DNA of 43,876 nucleotides from positions 1 through 43,876 of the forward strand of contig VMCJ01000029.1 in the NCBI GenBank assembly GCA_008081395.1, in the 5' to 3' direction. The notes under the pieces were generated by a model that was given only the letters and a program-made list of their open reading frames with translations, was not told where the DNA came from and searched no databases. The stretch comes from Rhodospirillales bacterium (lineage in GTDB: Bacteria > Pseudomonadota > Alphaproteobacteria > Bin95). Shown one piece after another: positions 16,602 through 25,493 of the stretch (the stretch's first letter is position 1; every line of letters starts with the position of its first letter). The position numbers and the translations under genes were made by a program.

Positions 16602-17519
16602 TCAGCTTAAGCACCAGGCAAGAATACCTTTATTTGCATGCAAACGATTTTCCGCTTCATCCCAAGCTGCGGATTGCTGGCCATCCAAAACAGCATCCGT
16701 AACTTCTTGTCCGCGCTTTGCGGGCAAACAGTGCATAAAAATTGCTGTTGGCTTTGCCTTCGACATTAGGTTTTCATCAACACGATATGGTTGGAGCATC
16801 TTTTGGAGAGCTCCGCCTTGCTGCTCATCCCCCATCGAAATCCAAACATCAGTCACGACAGCATCCGCTCCTGCAACAGCCGCTGTTGAATCATTAGTTA
16901 TTGAAACATTCGCCCCCTTTTCGCGCACCCAACTAACTGCTGCGACATCAGGCATACGTTCTTCTGGACAGGCAATCTGAAGTTCAAACCCAAACTTTGC
17001 TGCTGCATGCATCCAAGAATGGAGAACATTATTTCCATCTCCAGACCAGGCAACTTTAAGCGAGGAGAGATCACCAAAGCGCTCATAAAGAGTTATCAGG
17101 TCTGCAATCAACTGTGTGGGATGAGACCAATTTGATAGCAAATTAACAACAGGAACACTTGAAAATTTTGCTAATTCCAAAATTTTGTCGTGATCGTGGG
17201 TGCGTAAAGCAATGGCATCCACATACCGAGATAAAACGCGGGCAGTATCTGCAACAGATTCACCTCGCCCAAGCTGACTATCTGCAGGGTTCAAAACGAC
17301 TGTTTGACCACCCATTTGCTTAACCGCGGTCTCTAACGATACCCGAGTTCGGGTCGATGGCTTCTCAAACATCATAAGCACCGTCTTGCCGGTGAGAGTA
17401 CTCGACAAGTCTGCCTCGCCTAACTTCGATTGGACTCCAGATATCAAAATCTTAGTTAGGATATCCTTATCGAATTCAGCGAGGTCAAGAAAATGCTTAA
17501 CCTCTTGGACCTCGGTCAT
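16602..17519 (-). CDS. argF: ornithine carbamoyltransferase
   Basis: Cytoplasmic enzyme of arginine synthesis that makes citrulline from ornithine and carbamoyl phosphate. It has 305 residues. The carbamoyl-phosphate loop STRTR is at 55-59, the HPTQ motif in LSNWSHPTQLIADL is near 128, and the ornithine-binding HCLPAKRGQEV begins at H263. The ATG overlaps the argD stop by four bases, so the two are translationally coupled, and hslO follows four bases after its stop. Start choice is supported by this ATGA overlap and by family alignment. Confidence 0.96.
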   Translation of the reverse strand: MTEVQEVKHFLDLAEFDKDILTKILISGVQSKLGEADLSSTLTGKTVLMMFEKPSTRTRVSLETAVKQMGGQTVVLNPADSQLGRGESVADTARVLSRYVDAIALRTHDHDKILELAKFSSVPVVNLLSNWSHPTQLIADLITLYERFGDLSSLKVAWSGDGNNVLHSWMHAAAKFGFELQIACPEERMPDVAAVSWVREKGANVSITNDSTAAVAGADAVVTDVWISMGDEQQGGALQKMLQPYRVDENLMSKAKPTAIFMHCLPAKRGQEVTDAVLDGQQSAAWDEAENRLHANKGILAWCLS

Positions 17520-18700
17520 GCCGCCTTAGCAGAAGCTGTTAGAGCCCGATCAAACGCTCCAAGCACTTCTGAAATCTCATCTTCAGTAATAATCAGCGGA
17601 GGCAGGAATCTAACCACGTTATCTCCCGCAGGCACTGTCAACAAACCCTCATCCCTGCATGCCGCCACAACTTCACCGTTTGGTCGTTGTACACGCGCAC
17701 CCAGCATCAATCCCATCCCTCGAACTTCGGTAATTTCTTCTGGATGCCGCTGCGCCAGGGCCTCTAAACCATCTCGGAAAATTTTAGCTTTCCGCTTCAC
17801 CTCTTCGAGGAATCCGTCTTCCAATAAAATGTCCAGAACAGCATTAACTGCCGCTGCAGCTAAAGGATTGCCGCCGAAGGTAGATCCATGTGTACCTGCA
17901 ACCATCCCAGCTGCCGCCTCTGACGTCGCCAAACACGCGCCCACTGGAAAGCCACCACCCAGCCCCTTGGCCAGGGCCATTACATCAGGATTTATACCGG
18001 ACCAATCATAGGCAAATAACTTGCCAGTTCGGCCCATGCCGCACTGCACCTCGTCGACACCCATGAAAATGCCGAATTCATCGCACGCAGCGCGAACACC
18101 TTTTATGTATTCAATATCCATTGCCCTGATGCCACCTTCGCCCTGAACTGGCTCTATGATTACGCCAGCTGTAAGAGGACCAATCGCATCACGCAGGGCA
18201 TTTAAGTTCCCGAATGGCACGTGATCGAATCCCTCTACTTTAGGACCAAAACCTTCAAGGTGCTTTGGGTTGTTACCCGCCGCCAAGGTACCCAAAGTGC
18301 GTCCGTGGAAAGCGCCTTCGATTGTGATAATATGATGCTTTTCAGGATGACCCTTTGCTGCCATTCCCTTACGTATTATCTTGATCATCGCTTCGTTTGC
18401 CTCTGCACCTGAGTTACAGAAGAAAACCAAGTCAGCAAAAGAGTTATCGGTTAGTCGCTTGGCCGCTTGTTTTTGCCCAGGGATCTCATAAAGGTTCGAC
18501 GTATGCCAAACCTTCTCCGCTTGCGCTTTAAGAGCCTGCACCAGATGTGGGTGAGCATGGCCGACCGACGTGACTGCGATACCAGAACCACAATCCAAAA
18601 AACGTCGCCCAGCAGTGTCAATCAAATAAACGCCTTCTCCCCTATCGAATGCGATATCCCGCAAGCCGTAGGTTGGCATGACACTGTCCGTCACTGTCAT
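17516..18700 (-). CDS. argD: acetylornithine aminotransferase
   Basis: PLP-dependent class III aminotransferase of arginine synthesis, converting N-acetylglutamate semialdehyde to N-acetylornithine; in many bacteria it also serves lysine synthesis. The 394 residues include the N-terminal GEGVYLIDTAGRRFLDCGSG, the phosphate-binding NSGAEANEAMIK (96-107), FHGRT (131-135), the acidic GVDEVQCGMGRTGK (214-227) and the PLP lysine K245 in LAKGLGGGFP. It is the first gene of a five-gene minus-strand run and diverges from recX across only 49 bases, which must hold both promoters. Confidence 0.95.
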   Translation of the reverse strand: MTVTDSVMPTYGLRDIAFDRGEGVYLIDTAGRRFLDCGSGIAVTSVGHAHPHLVQALKAQAEKVWHTSNLYEIPGQKQAAKRLTDNSFADLVFFCNSGAEANEAMIKIIRKGMAAKGHPEKHHIITIEGAFHGRTLGTLAAGNNPKHLEGFGPKVEGFDHVPFGNLNALRDAIGPLTAGVIIEPVQGEGGIRAMDIEYIKGVRAACDEFGIFMGVDEVQCGMGRTGKLFAYDWSGINPDVMALAKGLGGGFPVGACLATSEAAAGMVAGTHGSTFGGNPLAAAAVNAVLDILLEDGFLEEVKRKAKIFRDGLEALAQRHPEEITEVRGMGLMLGARVQRPNGEVVAACRDEGLLTVPAGDNVVRFLPPLIITEDEISEVLGAFDRALTASAKAA

Positions 18701-18749
18701 CTCCTGGGTTACGCGGGGGCCCTGTTCTTAGAGCAGCCCGCAGGTAAAA

Positions 18750-19319
18750 ATGGTCTTTAAAGGCATGGATAGCCCTGTTGTCAACGACAATACTCTTAAG
18801 CAGGAAAAAGAGAAGCCCAATCGAGAGCTAATGGGCTATATTCGTGCTGGTTTAGCCTATCTTGACAGATATGGTGGCCCCCGGGCTCGCATCAAGAGGA
18901 CACTTGAACGTCGCGCGCGCCGGAAAGGGCTCGAAAATGAGGCTGCCCAACAAATAGTGTTCGCTGCCATGCTTCAGCTTGATCAGTTGAACATCATAGA
19001 TGATGCAGCTTTTGCCGCAGGAAAGGCCGCTGCTCTTCGACGACGGGGAGCATCGAAGCGACAAACTCTTGCCAAGCTAGTAGCGAGTGGTATCGAAAAA
19101 GATCTAGCATCACAGGCTCTCGATGAATTTGATTCAAGATCCGATGAAGACGCTGAGCTCGCCGCAGCTCAACGCTATGCACAGCGGCGCCGTTTGGGGC
19201 CTTGGCGGTTGGATCAAGATACGCGAGTAGAAAGACGTGATCGTGATATAGCTGCACTCGCTAGAGCAGGCTTTGCGGTCAGATTGTCGATTTCGATTAT
19301 CGATGGTGAGGAAAACTAA
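18750..19319 (+). CDS. recX: RecX family regulatory protein
   Basis: Small helical protein of 189 residues related to RecX, which binds RecA filaments and limits RecA activity. It shows the tandem three-helix pattern of the family: ELMGYIRAGLAYLDRYGGPRARIKRTLERRARR, then LDQLNIIDDAAFAAGKAAALRRRGASKRQTLAKLVASGI, then a third repeat ending RRDRDIAALARAGF. The N-terminal region is basic and polar, as in alphaproteobacterial members. The start at 18750 and an ATG at 18765 are both possible; GCAGGT lies before the first. recA is not adjacent. The gene diverges from argD with a 49-base gap. Confidence 0.82.
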   Translation: MVFKGMDSPVVNDNTLKQEKEKPNRELMGYIRAGLAYLDRYGGPRARIKRTLERRARRKGLENEAAQQIVFAAMLQLDQLNIIDDAAFAAGKAAALRRRGASKRQTLAKLVASGIEKDLASQALDEFDSRSDEDAELAAAQRYAQRRRLGPWRLDQDTRVERRDRDIAALARAGFAVRLSISIIDGEEN

Positions 19320-19383
19320 AGTATCTATTTTTTTGCGCTAATGTGATTTGCTACGAATAGTTACATGGAATTGGGATCTTGAG

Positions 19384-20622
19384 ATGTCTGAATATTTTGA
19401 TTCAAGAGATACGATGTCGGCTGAATGTCGAGAGGCAGAATTATTGGCTTCGTTGCCCAAGCAAGTCGCTTTCGCAAAAGCTCAGACTCCATACTTTGCT
19501 GAGCTTTTCAAAGAATTTGACCCCGTTTCTATCGACAGTCGTGAGGCACTCTCGAAATTACCTATTACCTACAAAAGTGATTTGGTTGCCGCTCAGTCTG
19601 AAAAACCTCCTTTCGGGGGAATGAACGCAACCCCTGTTGGAGATCTCTTACGTGTTTTCCGTTCTCCAGGTCCGATCTGTGAACCCGAGGGTAAAGGCGA
19701 TGATTTCTGGCGCGGTGCCCGAGCACTTCATGCGGCTGGGGTTCGTAAAGGAGATATAGTTCACAATAGTTTCTCCTATCATCTCACTCCAGGTGCCTGG
19801 CTACTGGACAGCGCCGCACGTTCTTTAGGTGCTGCTGTATTCCCCGCCGGGGTCGGTAATACAGACCTTCAAGTAGAAGCAATGTCACATTTTCAAGCAA
19901 ACGTGTTCTGCGGCACGCCTGACTTCTTAAAAATTTTAATGGAACGCGCTCGTGAGATGGAAGCTAATGTCTCCTCTCTCAAAAAGGCAATTGTAGGAGG
20001 AGGTGCTTTACCACCCTCACTTCGGCAACTGATATCAGACGAATTCGGTTTCACACCTCTACAAAACTATGGAACCGCTGATCTAGGGATAATCGCGTAC
20101 GAGAGTCCCGCAATGGAGGGAATGCTGATCAATGAAGGTGCAATTGTTGAAATAGTGCGCCCTGGTTCTGGCGAACCAGTAACCGAAGGTGAAGTTGGTG
20201 AAGTAGTAGTAACGCTTCTGAATAAGGACTACCCCTTAACTAGGTTTGCAACTGGTGATCTGTCAGCAATCATGTCGGGGGAAAGCCCTTGCGGCCGAAC
20301 GGCTCCTAGGATCAAAGGGTGGATGGGGCGAGCTGATCAGACCACAAAAATTCGTGGCATGTTTGTGCGCCCCACTCAACTAGAGCAGGTTCGCACGGCT
20401 CACCCAGAGGTCCTTAAGCTTCGCCTAACTGTCACATCAGAAAACCATCGTGATCAGTTCAGTGTTGCATGCGAAACAGAAAATCATGACCCGAACTTAG
20501 CTGAAAAAATCGGAGCAACAGTATCGAAATTCATCAACCTTTCAGGTGCAGTTACTCTCGTACCCCCAGGCTCTTTACCTTCGGACGGAAAGGTTATTGA
20601 GGACGCAAGGTCATACGACTAA
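19384..20622 (+). CDS. PaaK-like adenylate-forming enzyme (phenylacetate-CoA ligase family)
   Basis: Member of the phenylacetate-CoA ligase branch of the ANL superfamily, which activates carboxylic acids as acyl-adenylates. With the ATG at 19384 it has 412 residues; the track's TTG at 19348 adds 12 residues without a good ribosome binding site. Conserved blocks include the NYGTADLGIIAYE segment (near 235), ATGDLSAI, and the hinge-like GRADQTTKIRGMFVRPTQ at the start of the C-terminal domain. The usual P-loop SSGTTGKP is replaced by SPGPICEPEG at 94-103, a substitution I recall from a distinct PaaK-like subfamily. Phosphate handling may therefore differ. It stands alone after recX and converges with carbonic anhydrase. 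The acid substrate is unknown. Confidence 0.85.
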   Translation: MSEYFDSRDTMSAECREAELLASLPKQVAFAKAQTPYFAELFKEFDPVSIDSREALSKLPITYKSDLVAAQSEKPPFGGMNATPVGDLLRVFRSPGPICEPEGKGDDFWRGARALHAAGVRKGDIVHNSFSYHLTPGAWLLDSAARSLGAAVFPAGVGNTDLQVEAMSHFQANVFCGTPDFLKILMERAREMEANVSSLKKAIVGGGALPPSLRQLISDEFGFTPLQNYGTADLGIIAYESPAMEGMLINEGAIVEIVRPGSGEPVTEGEVGEVVVTLLNKDYPLTRFATGDLSAIMSGESPCGRTAPRIKGWMGRADQTTKIRGMFVRPTQLEQVRTAHPEVLKLRLTVTSENHRDQFSVACETENHDPNLAEKIGATVSKFINLSGAVTLVPPGSLPSDGKVIEDARSYD

Positions 20623-20626
20623 TAAT

Positions 20627-21265
20627 TTACACTTGAACCTGAGCAAATTGCCCCGTTTCTGGATTGCGCCATTGAAGCTCACCTACGGCAATTGAAAATC
20701 TGGCCCCGTGGATCGTGAGTTGTCCTGTATTCAAAGCATCCTTTACAAAAGGAAAGGTGCTTAGATTTTGAATTGAAACGCCTACTGCAAGACTTTCTAG
20801 TAGGTTCAGGCGGCCATTTTCATCTGCGGGTGAATTAGGATCGTTAAGCATGGCATCACGAGCTTCAGCCAAAAGGCCAACCCAAGGACGAATAAATCGG
20901 CCGACTGGCTGATCCGCTTCCATTGCCAATGCCGCCTGAACGCCACCGCAAAAACTGTGTCCCATCACAACAATGTTTTTGACGCCCAAGTTTTCTATCG
21001 CAAACTGAACCGCAGCAGATGTTCCATGGAAGCCACCGGTTTCATCATATGGGGGTACTAGGGCTGCTACATTGCGAACGACAAATAATTCTCCAGGACC
21101 AGCGGCAAAGATAGTGGCCGGATCAACACGACTATCAGCACAGCTGATGATCATCGTTTTTGGTGACTGACCTTCAGCTAGTGAAAGATAACGCTCTATT
21201 TCTTGCTTATATCGCCCAGCGCGAAAATTTTTGTAGCCCTCATGAAGTTCAGTAGGAATTCTCAT
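20627..21265 (-). CDS. beta-class carbonic anhydrase
   Basis: Zinc enzyme interconverting CO2 and bicarbonate. The 212 residues contain the full zinc site: C42, D44 and R46 in CADSRVDP, and H103 with C106 in GHSFCGG. The early RAGRYKQEIERY and the VRNVAALVPPYDETGG loop are typical of proteobacterial beta-carbonic anhydrases. No signal peptide, so cytoplasmic. It ends four bases from the convergent PaaK-like gene and lies 65 bases downstream of the MFS gene, so it may be read from the same minus-strand transcript or from its own promoter. Bicarbonate supply for carboxylases such as PccB is a likely benefit. Confidence 0.95.
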   Translation of the reverse strand: MRIPTELHEGYKNFRAGRYKQEIERYLSLAEGQSPKTMIISCADSRVDPATIFAAGPGELFVVRNVAALVPPYDETGGFHGTSAAVQFAIENLGVKNIVVMGHSFCGGVQAALAMEADQPVGRFIRPWVGLLAEARDAMLNDPNSPADENGRLNLLESLAVGVSIQNLSTFPFVKDALNTGQLTIHGARFSIAVGELQWRNPETGQFAQVQV

Positions 21266-21329
21266 AATGGCCTTACTTTGATGAAGTTAACTTGCTACTG
21301 CCTATAGGGGTATCAAATTTGGGGCAAGA

Positions 21330-22547
21330 TCAACGATCAAAAAAGAGCGCTCTTCGCCAGATAATTGCAATAAGAACGATCGTTGCCAAACCGGTCCCTG
21401 CCGCAGCTAGGGCTGCTCCCTGAAACCCGAGTAAGTCCGTTGCCGGACCAACTAGAGCAAGGCCGATTGGCAGTCCATAAACTGCAAGCATTCTTACACC
21501 CATCACTCGGCCACGAAATTTAGCTTCTGCAAGCCGCAGCAAGGCTACAGCCATAGAAATCATCGCCACACCCTGCGCTACACCTACAAGGAACAACAAT
21601 GCCATTCCCTCTGCCTTTACCGAACTAAACGCGAATAATAACAAGAAGACGTGCCAAATAACTGCACCTCCAAAAACCAAATATATTGGTTTTCTGGCAC
21701 CTCCAGTTGCAGCCATCACAATGGATGCAACCAGCGAACCAACTCCAAAACTTGCAGCAAGATGTGAGAGCCCAGTGGCGTCCAGACCATAGACTTCACG
21801 GGCAACGTAAGAGAGTAGACCACTATTTGAAACGAGAGGAAAACCAGTAAGATTCACTAGAAAAGCGAGCCACATTAGAGCAAGTACTGCTGGGGTTCGT
21901 CGCACATAAGCGAGACCATCGATTACCTGACGAAATGGCTTTGGCCGAGTTGATGGCGTGTCGTCTGTCTCAATGTGCGCGACCCTGAGAGTTAAAACAA
22001 AGCTCGTAAAATACATTGCAGCCACAAAGGCATACGCAATGCCAAGCCCTAAAGAGGTTAGTAGCCCAGCTCCCGCGAGCGCACCTGTCATTCGCGCGGT
22101 ATCCATGGTGGTGCGTGAGAGTCCCATAGCATTAGCCAGTTTATTGGCAGGCATGGTGTCCCCGATTAGTGCATTGCGCATGACCAAGTCGGAAGGCCTT
22201 ATCAAACCCGCCACCGCAGCAATAATAAAAATTAATATTGGTTCCATGAGGCCAGAGAGATCTAGCGTCATGATTGTGACAGCAAGAACAGTGTAGAGTG
22301 CGCGAAGGGTCGATAAGGTTCGACGACGACCAATTCGATCTGCCAGCGCACCCATCGCCGGAGCAATCAAAGACCCTAAGTATTGAAGTCCAGCAAATAA
22401 CGCCAAGGCAGTTACAGATTTAGTTTCAATCAATACAAACCAATTCAGGATCAAAACTTCCATCTCCAGAGCGAATGAAGACAGAAGATCAGCAGGCCAT
22501 TGGAAGCGAAAACTTTTTACCGAAAAGGCAGAAAGAAAACCCCGCAT
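21330..22547 (-). CDS. MFS transporter
   Basis: Integral membrane transporter of 405 residues with twelve hydrophobic segments and the motif GALADRIGRRRTLSTLRALY between helices 2 and 3, which identifies the major facilitator superfamily. The style resembles the EntS/MFS_3 group of exporters. The second conserved loop reads AKFRGRVMGVRML. It starts four bases after the acyl-CoA dehydrogenase stop, so it is co-transcribed with it. Substrate unknown; uptake or export of a compound handled by the neighbouring catabolic genes is plausible. A second MFS protein of the same style is encoded at 39329-40615. Confidence 0.88.
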   Translation of the reverse strand: MRGFLSAFSVKSFRFQWPADLLSSFALEMEVLILNWFVLIETKSVTALALFAGLQYLGSLIAPAMGALADRIGRRRTLSTLRALYTVLAVTIMTLDLSGLMEPILIFIIAAVAGLIRPSDLVMRNALIGDTMPANKLANAMGLSRTTMDTARMTGALAGAGLLTSLGLGIAYAFVAAMYFTSFVLTLRVAHIETDDTPSTRPKPFRQVIDGLAYVRRTPAVLALMWLAFLVNLTGFPLVSNSGLLSYVAREVYGLDATGLSHLAASFGVGSLVASIVMAATGGARKPIYLVFGGAVIWHVFLLLFAFSSVKAEGMALLFLVGVAQGVAMISMAVALLRLAEAKFRGRVMGVRMLAVYGLPIGLALVGPATDLLGFQGAALAAAGTGLATIVLIAIIWRRALFFDR

Positions 22548-22551
22548 GACC

Positions 22552-23787
22552 CTAAGCCGATGGCTTCAAAATTTGTGGAGAAGCTGCAAGCGGTTTGCTC
22601 GGCTTTGGCTCCAGGCGGTATATTTGTCGAAGATGCACTTCGTCTGGACCGTCAAAAATACGCAATGCTCTGGCCCAGGAGAAGGCATCGCGGATAGGAG
22701 TATCATCAGATCCCCCCATAGCACCAAAAATCTGCATGGCGCGATCAGCAATGCTTTGATAGGCATGCGCTACAGCAACTTTAATCATGGAAACGTGCTG
22801 GCGAGCTGACTTGAACCCCTCCTGATCAAGCATCCAAGCGCAAGACCAGGTTAGTAAGCGCGCCTGCTCGATCTCGATACGACTGCGAGCAATCATATGT
22901 TGGATTGAGTCATACTCAGAAATATTTTTTCCAAAAGCTGTTCGCTCACTTGCACGCATCTGCATTAGCTCAATTAAAGTTTCGCAGTGTCCGATTGCTC
23001 GCATGCAGTGGTGAACACGCGCAGGCCCAAGACGGGTCTGTCCCAAAATGAAGCCATCACCGCTCTCGCCTAATAAATTTTCAGCTGGCACCCGAACATC
23101 TTCGAATGCGATTTCCCACGCTGGTGCGCCAGGTTCAGAAAATCCCAAAAACGGCGTTGGACGAACAAAACGAACTCCTGGACTGTTGGCAGGGACAATA
23201 ATAACGCTATGTCTACGGTCCGGCGCCGCATCATCATCAGAAACACCCATAACCAAGTGAAAAGAAGCCGCCTTTGCTCCTGAAATGTACCATTTCCGAC
23301 CAGATACTATGAAGTCATTACCGTCTTGTTTGATTGTTGTTTGGATGTTTGTTGCGTCCGAGGATGCAACTGAGGGCTCTGTCATCGCAAAAGCAGATTG
23401 GACATCGCCGTTTAGGAGCGGATCAAGCCAAAGTTGACGCTGAGAAGATGTCACAGCATCAGCCATCATAATCATATTTGGCACATCAGGAGCATGACAA
23501 TTAAATGCCTTGGGCGCTCCCATGAAACGGCCCATCATTTCTGCCAGCGGTGCAAATTCTGCGTTGGTCAACCGCTCTCCAGGAGCATCACTAGGAAGGT
23601 TTGGAATCGCTAAGTTCCATAAACCTTCATCTTTCGCCTTGTTCTGCACTTCTGCAATAAATTCTGGATATTGCCCCTCCAAAGCTGCCTCACGCCATGG
23701 CCGAGCACGCGGTAAAATCTCGCGATCTATGAAAGCTTCCAGTTGATCAACTAGCCCTTGGACTTTAGGCGAATGGGCGAAGTCCAT
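22552..23787 (-). CDS. acyl-CoA dehydrogenase
   Basis: FAD-dependent enzyme of 411 residues introducing a trans-2,3 double bond into an acyl-CoA. N-terminal helical domain about 1-130, beta domain about 135-240 (AFAMTEPSVASSDATN, the FAD/substrate loop, and FIVSGRKWYISGA), and C-terminal helical domain to the end. The C-terminal QIFGAMG and IFDGPDEVHLRQI blocks mark the ACAD10/11-like branch; the Glu in GPDEVH occupies the catalytic-base position. The ATG has GGAG eight bases upstream. It forms a probable operon with the MFS gene downstream and follows the thiolase-like gene on the same strand by 50 bases. It probably handles CoA esters from the adjacent oxidative region. Confidence 0.92.
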   Translation of the reverse strand: MDFAHSPKVQGLVDQLEAFIDREILPRARPWREAALEGQYPEFIAEVQNKAKDEGLWNLAIPNLPSDAPGERLTNAEFAPLAEMMGRFMGAPKAFNCHAPDVPNMIMMADAVTSSQRQLWLDPLLNGDVQSAFAMTEPSVASSDATNIQTTIKQDGNDFIVSGRKWYISGAKAASFHLVMGVSDDDAAPDRRHSVIIVPANSPGVRFVRPTPFLGFSEPGAPAWEIAFEDVRVPAENLLGESGDGFILGQTRLGPARVHHCMRAIGHCETLIELMQMRASERTAFGKNISEYDSIQHMIARSRIEIEQARLLTWSCAWMLDQEGFKSARQHVSMIKVAVAHAYQSIADRAMQIFGAMGGSDDTPIRDAFSWARALRIFDGPDEVHLRQIYRLEPKPSKPLAASPQILKPSA

Positions 23788-23837
23788 TTGACGGCTCCGA
23801 TAAAGATATAAATGGCAAAAATCAGTACGGATTGGAA

Positions 23838-25376
23838 TTATCCTGGAGTAAAGATGGCAATTCCATCAGAATTAGTCTTTACGTGACCGTGAAGCCCTAA
23901 GGCATCAGATTTTTCCAAATCCAAAAGCAATCCTGGGTCATCAGGAGTGTTCGCAATAAAGCGTCGGCCATCCTCCAAACGACCAAATAAAATAGCAAAA
24001 CTCGGACCCTCGCGGTCATGCATTACTGTGTAAGTCTCCACGGTTGCTTTGCCGACTGGCTTATCCGTTGTCTCAGGCCCTTTTTCAGCATCAATTTTAG
24101 CTTGATAAATAAGAGGGTCCTTGGGGTTAAAATTCTTCTCTGTTGGGGTTGTAGAGTAAATTCCAGCAGATTGCTTTGTCACATAATTACCGTTGGCTGT
24201 TACCATACCAAAACTGCCTGAGGAATTTCGGACCTTTACCATCATTTCTGCGATAGAGTGCGTGACATAGTTGTTTCCAGGTCCGCCAAAATAAGGAAGT
24301 CCACCTGTTACAGTGAGACCTCTAGGGTCATCCTCTGCAATACCCATTTCTGCACAAGCAATTTGCACTGCAGATGGAAAACAGGAGTAAAGATCAAGAA
24401 AATCTAGTTTTTCTTGCCCAAATCCTGCCATCTCAAATGTTTCCTCAGAAACCATGCGCATGGCAGGAGACGAGTAAAAATTAACTCGGTCACTAATATG
24501 CCAGTGGTCGTACGCATCTGCTGTCCCATGAAGGTAAACCCACCGGTCTTGAGGAATGCCTAACTCTTTTGCTTTTGCCACACTTGTTAAAATCACTGCA
24601 GCCGATTGATCAATAAATGCGTTCGCATTCATCAACTTGGTGTAAGGAAAACCGATGAAGGGATTTTTGGCTGATGGGGTTGCTATTTCTGTTGCGGTAA
24701 AACGATCACGACGATCTGCAAGTGGGTTTTGAGCGGCAACTGCAGAAAACCCCTCAAACAATTTTCCCATTTCCTTCAGGTGCTCAGATACAGAACGACC
24801 ACGATTCCCTCGAATACCATTCTCAAATAGTGGATATGCATAAATAGCGCCTGCCATACGGTGCCTATCCTCTACGTCACTCCACCCTCGCTTCGCCACA
24901 CCCCATTCTTCAGCTTTACCGCCAGCATCCTCATTCCAATCAAGATCGAGTGACAAACGTTGAGCAGCCTTTTGTGTGGCAAGCGCCTCCCCGCCCGCGA
25001 CTAAAGCTGCTTCAACCTCTCCTCTTGTGACCATTTCAAACAGTCGATTTATGGACCATTGAGGCATGTTCCCACCCGCATGGGTGTATATCAGTCTTGA
25101 AGCCTGGTTTGCGTCTAGCCGAGCGGCTAAAGACTTCGGAGGGTTAACTGGTCCACCAAAAGGCGACTTAAAGCGCCAACTCGTGTCTGAAAACGATCGT
25201 AATAAAACGATGGTATCCAATGTTGATAGGAGTGATTGTCCTACTCCTGAATCCTCTGCCGCCTGCTTCGCTGCAGCAGCTATCAAGTCAATTGGCTTTA
25301 ATGCCTTGAGCGGATCTGGCTCTCGTTGAGTTATCTGTCCTGCACCAACCAAAATAGGAATACGACTGTCGTCCAT
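23838..25376 (-). CDS. thiolase-like protein type 1 (no active-site Cys)
   Basis: Protein of 512 residues with the two-domain thiolase fold followed by a C-terminal extra domain, as in mycobacterial thiolase-like protein 1 and related 'acetyl-CoA acetyltransferases'. The nucleophile loop, where thiolases have CASG or similar, reads THAGGNMPQW at 98-107 with no Cys. The C-terminal catalytic Cys-x-Gly segment is also replaced (ANGNYVTKQSAG). The histidine-containing loop has GGLPYFGGPGNNYVTH. The last ~100 residues (VETYTVMHDREGPSFAILFGRLEDGRRF) form the added domain. Ordinary thiolysis is therefore unlikely; the true reaction of this family is unclear. The ATG follows GGAG at eight bases. It diverges from BVMO1 across 117 bases and leads a run with the acyl-CoA dehydrogenase. 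Confidence 0.87.
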   Translation of the reverse strand: MDDSRIPILVGAGQITQREPDPLKALKPIDLIAAAAKQAAEDSGVGQSLLSTLDTIVLLRSFSDTSWRFKSPFGGPVNPPKSLAARLDANQASRLIYTHAGGNMPQWSINRLFEMVTRGEVEAALVAGGEALATQKAAQRLSLDLDWNEDAGGKAEEWGVAKRGWSDVEDRHRMAGAIYAYPLFENGIRGNRGRSVSEHLKEMGKLFEGFSAVAAQNPLADRRDRFTATEIATPSAKNPFIGFPYTKLMNANAFIDQSAAVILTSVAKAKELGIPQDRWVYLHGTADAYDHWHISDRVNFYSSPAMRMVSEETFEMAGFGQEKLDFLDLYSCFPSAVQIACAEMGIAEDDPRGLTVTGGLPYFGGPGNNYVTHSIAEMMVKVRNSSGSFGMVTANGNYVTKQSAGIYSTTPTEKNFNPKDPLIYQAKIDAEKGPETTDKPVGKATVETYTVMHDREGPSFAILFGRLEDGRRFIANTPDDPGLLLDLEKSDALGLHGHVKTNSDGIAIFTPG

Positions 25377-25493
25377 AAGCCAGGCTCCATCAAACCATCA
25401 ACGGTAAAACATGCTTGCATAACCAAACAGGTAGTTGAAGAGCCCCTCAAACTGGCTACTGTTGCATCTATGATGTAATTTTAGGTTTAAACG

